Origin: an uncultured Flavobacteriaceae bacterium
GTDB taxonomy: Bacteria > Bacteroidota > Bacteroidia > Flavobacteriales > Flavobacteriaceae
Length of the DNA: 64,000 nt
Assembly: GCA_947493175.1 (NCBI GenBank)
Contig: CANLQD010000011.1
Coordinates: forward strand, 1-64,000
Direction: 5' to 3'
Shown here: in pieces, positions 62,074-64,000 of the stretch
Layout of the letters: each line of letters starts with the position of its first letter
How positions within the stretch are numbered: the stretch's first letter is position 1
Program-made: the position numbers and the translations under genes
The notes under the pieces: model-generated
Database searches by the model: none
Told to the model about the DNA's origin: nothing
What the model saw: only the letters and a program-made list of their open reading frames with translations

Positions 62074-63711
62074 ATGTCTCAAACGAAATACATTTTTGTA
62101 ACCGGTGGGGTTTCATCTTCATTGGGAAAAGGAATTATTGCCGCCTCATTGGCCAAATTGCTGCAGGCCAGGGGGTATAAGACCACCATTCAAAAATTAG
62201 ACCCCTACATCAACGTTGATCCAGGCACCTTAAATCCGTATGAACATGGAGAGTGTTATGTAACCGATGATGGGGCGGAAACAGATTTGGACCTTGGGCA
62301 TTACGAACGCTTTTTGAACGTAAAAACTTCTCAGGCCAATAATGTTACTACGGGTCGCATCTACCAGAGTGTCATTGAAAAAGAGCGCCGTGGTGAGTTT
62401 TTGGGAAAGACCGTTCAAGTAGTGCCGCACATCACCAACGAAATTAAGGAACGGGTTCAGTTACTGGGAAACAGTGGTGAATATGATATTGTCATTACTG
62501 AAATCGGTGGTACGGTCGGTGATATCGAATCACTGCCGTATATTGAGGCGGTTCGCCAGCTGCTTTGGGAATTAGGTGATAACAACGGTATCGTCATACA
62601 TTTGACCTTGGTGCCCTACCTATCGGCTGCGGGAGAGCTAAAAACAAAACCCACCCAGCACTCTGTAAAGACCTTAATGGAAAGCGGAATAAAGGCCGAT
62701 ATTTTGGTCTGTAGAACCGAACATGAAATTTCCGATGATATTAAGGATAAATTGGCCCTTTTCTGCAATGTACGACGAGAGGCGGTCATTCAATCAATTG
62801 ATGCCTCCACTATTTATGATGTCCCTGTGTTGATGCAGGAAGAGGGGCTCGATACGGTAACGCTTAAAAAACTGGCATTGGAAGATGACACCCCCCCTGA
62901 TTTGCAACAATGGAACGAGTTTCTTCGCAAGCACAAGAATCCCAAAAACGAAATCAATATCGGGTTGATCGGCAAGTATGTAGAGTTGCAGGATTCCTAT
63001 AAATCGATTTTGGAATCCTTCATTCATGCGGGAGCCGTGAACGAGGTGCGCGTAAACGTACGTTCGATTCATTCAGAGCATATCGATCCCAATAACCTGT
63101 CAAAAATCATGAATGGGCTCGATGGTATTTTGGTGGCACCCGGTTTTGGGGAGCGCGGTATCGAAGGGAAGATCCAGGCGGTACAATATGCCCGTGAAAA
63201 CGGTATTCCTTTCCTGGGAATCTGTTTGGGAATGCAAATGGCGGTCATTGAATACGCCAGGAATGTTTTGGGACTTCACCATGCCAACTCCACCGAAATG
63301 GATGCAGACACCAAACACCCTGTTATCAGTTTAATGGAAGAACAAAAGAGCATTACCAACAAAGGGGGCACCATGCGATTGGGTGGCTGGGACTGTGACT
63401 TAAGCGAAGGGAGTTTGGTGCAGACCGTATACGAAGGAGCGACCCATATTTCGGAAAGACATCGTCACCGCTACGAGTTCAACAATGATTACAAGCAACA
63501 ATTGGAGGATGCGGGTCTCAGGACATCCGGTATCAATACACAGACCGGGCTTGTAGAAATTATAGAGCTTCCGACCCACCCTTGGTTTGTTGGCGTGCAG
63601 TATCATCCGGAGTATAAAAGTACTGTTGCGAACCCGCATCCACTCTTCGTAGGGTTTGTACAGGCCGCCCTGACCCATAAAAAACAACAAACTAATGCCA
63701 GTATGGCATAA
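62074..63711 (+). CDS. pyrG: CTP synthase
   Basis: 545 residues. Synthetase domain: TGGVSSSLGKGIIAASLAKLL (P-loop), LDPYINVDPGTL; glutaminase domain: GICLGMQM with the nucleophilic Cys, and HPEYKS with His-Glu. Makes CTP from UTP, ATP and glutamine. Confidence 0.97.
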   Translation: MSQTKYIFVTGGVSSSLGKGIIAASLAKLLQARGYKTTIQKLDPYINVDPGTLNPYEHGECYVTDDGAETDLDLGHYERFLNVKTSQANNVTTGRIYQSVIEKERRGEFLGKTVQVVPHITNEIKERVQLLGNSGEYDIVITEIGGTVGDIESLPYIEAVRQLLWELGDNNGIVIHLTLVPYLSAAGELKTKPTQHSVKTLMESGIKADILVCRTEHEISDDIKDKLALFCNVRREAVIQSIDASTIYDVPVLMQEEGLDTVTLKKLALEDDTPPDLQQWNEFLRKHKNPKNEINIGLIGKYVELQDSYKSILESFIHAGAVNEVRVNVRSIHSEHIDPNNLSKIMNGLDGILVAPGFGERGIEGKIQAVQYARENGIPFLGICLGMQMAVIEYARNVLGLHHANSTEMDADTKHPVISLMEEQKSITNKGGTMRLGGWDCDLSEGSLVQTVYEGATHISERHRHRYEFNNDYKQQLEDAGLRTSGINTQTGLVEIIELPTHPWFVGVQYHPEYKSTVANPHPLFVGFVQAALTHKKQQTNASMA

Positions 63712-63727
63712 AATCCGGTTTTGGGCA

Positions 63728-63735
63728 TATATTTG
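63728..63735 (+). promoter_or_regulatory. TATATTTG promoter box before yidC
   Basis: TATATTTG matches the Bacteroidota -7 consensus about 105 bp upstream of the yidC start; a matching -33 box is not clear. Confidence 0.4.
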
Positions 63736-63839
63736 CCACTATCCTGGTATGGTGGTATTATAGCGGATGCGCATAACATCCGAACATTTTAATTTGTAAC
63801 AAAATCCCATACACACCAACCAACAGTAAATACTATTCA

Positions 63840-64000
63840 ATGGAAGAAAAGAAAATAGATATTAACTCCATTATCGGTTTTGTACTGATTTTTGGAATCT
63901 TAATATATATGTTTTATCAGAACCGACCTACACCCGAAGAGCTGGAAGCTGAAAAGGCAAAACAAGAACAGGTCGAAGTTGACAAAAAGACGGAAAGTGA
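63840..64000 (+). CDS. yidC: membrane protein insertase YidC (partial)
   Basis: The first 53 codons only, cut by the window end. MEEKKIDINSIIGFVLIFGI and LIYMFYQNRPTPEEL fit the N-terminal helix of Bacteroidota YidC. The rest lies outside. Confidence 0.9.
   Translation, partial: MEEKKIDINSIIGFVLIFGILIYMFYQNRPTPEELEAEKAKQEQVEVDKKTES

Overview
The window looks like part of the chromosome of a marine-type member of the Flavobacteriaceae (Bacteroidota). The evidence is the type IX secretion gene pair (an adhesin with a gliding-motility-type C-terminal domain next to PorP/SprF), promoter boxes of the TAnnTTTG type, the DUF4295 gene after the L28 and L33 genes, FtsY, HtpG and CTP synthase of Bacteroidota type, and AT-rich leaders with weak Shine-Dalgarno signals. 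The genus is not certain from sequence alone.

Layout. (1) Positions 1-9016 hold a dense plus-strand set of acyl-CoA catabolism genes: three short-chain dehydrogenases, an ACAD10/11-like acyl-CoA dehydrogenase with its phosphotransferase partner, an enoyl-CoA isomerase/hydratase, two medium-chain reductases and a MaoC hydratase. A DUF2855 protein and a haloalkane dehalogenase follow (9220-11354). The substrate cannot be read from the sequence. (2) 11618-20240 holds regulators (AraC-type with a membrane domain, an ECF sigma factor and its partner, LytTR) and small secreted or outer-membrane proteins. (3) 20267-24926 is a T9SS surface module flanked by a near-perfect 63-bp direct repeat. (4) 25154-36990 is core genome: htpG, a TetR/ABC1-kinase pair, fabH, a CoA-binding protein, a sodium symporter, recR, a 2-oxoacid dehydrogenase E2 gene and an outer-membrane protein. 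(5) About 37000-51130 is a low-GC accessory island. From 37080 to 50101 every gene is on the minus strand, mostly as single genes, and many spacers carry imperfect palindromes that begin with GCYAACGG and end at or inside the stop codon of the next gene. This is the layout of integron gene cassettes, but no integrase is visible. The island includes an Ntn-acylase/beta-lactamase fusion under a GntR regulator with a 34-bp perfect palindrome, a truncated amidohydrolase, an IS110-family remnant, a TlpA-like thioredoxin, and a fusion of an AbiEi-like winged helix to a Fic domain with repeated operator-like sites upstream. (6) 51611-64000 returns to core genome: exonuclease, FAH hydrolase, HPt, cinA, rpmB-rpmG-DUF4295, ftsY, DUF2911, amidase, serine hydrolase, a TIM-barrel isomerase, DUF3820, pyrG and the start of yidC.

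The parts most worth following up are the cassette-like array, the AbiEi-Fic fusion with its iterated operator, the GntR/acylase pair, and the several families of dispersed repeats. No tRNA, rRNA or CRISPR array was recognised.
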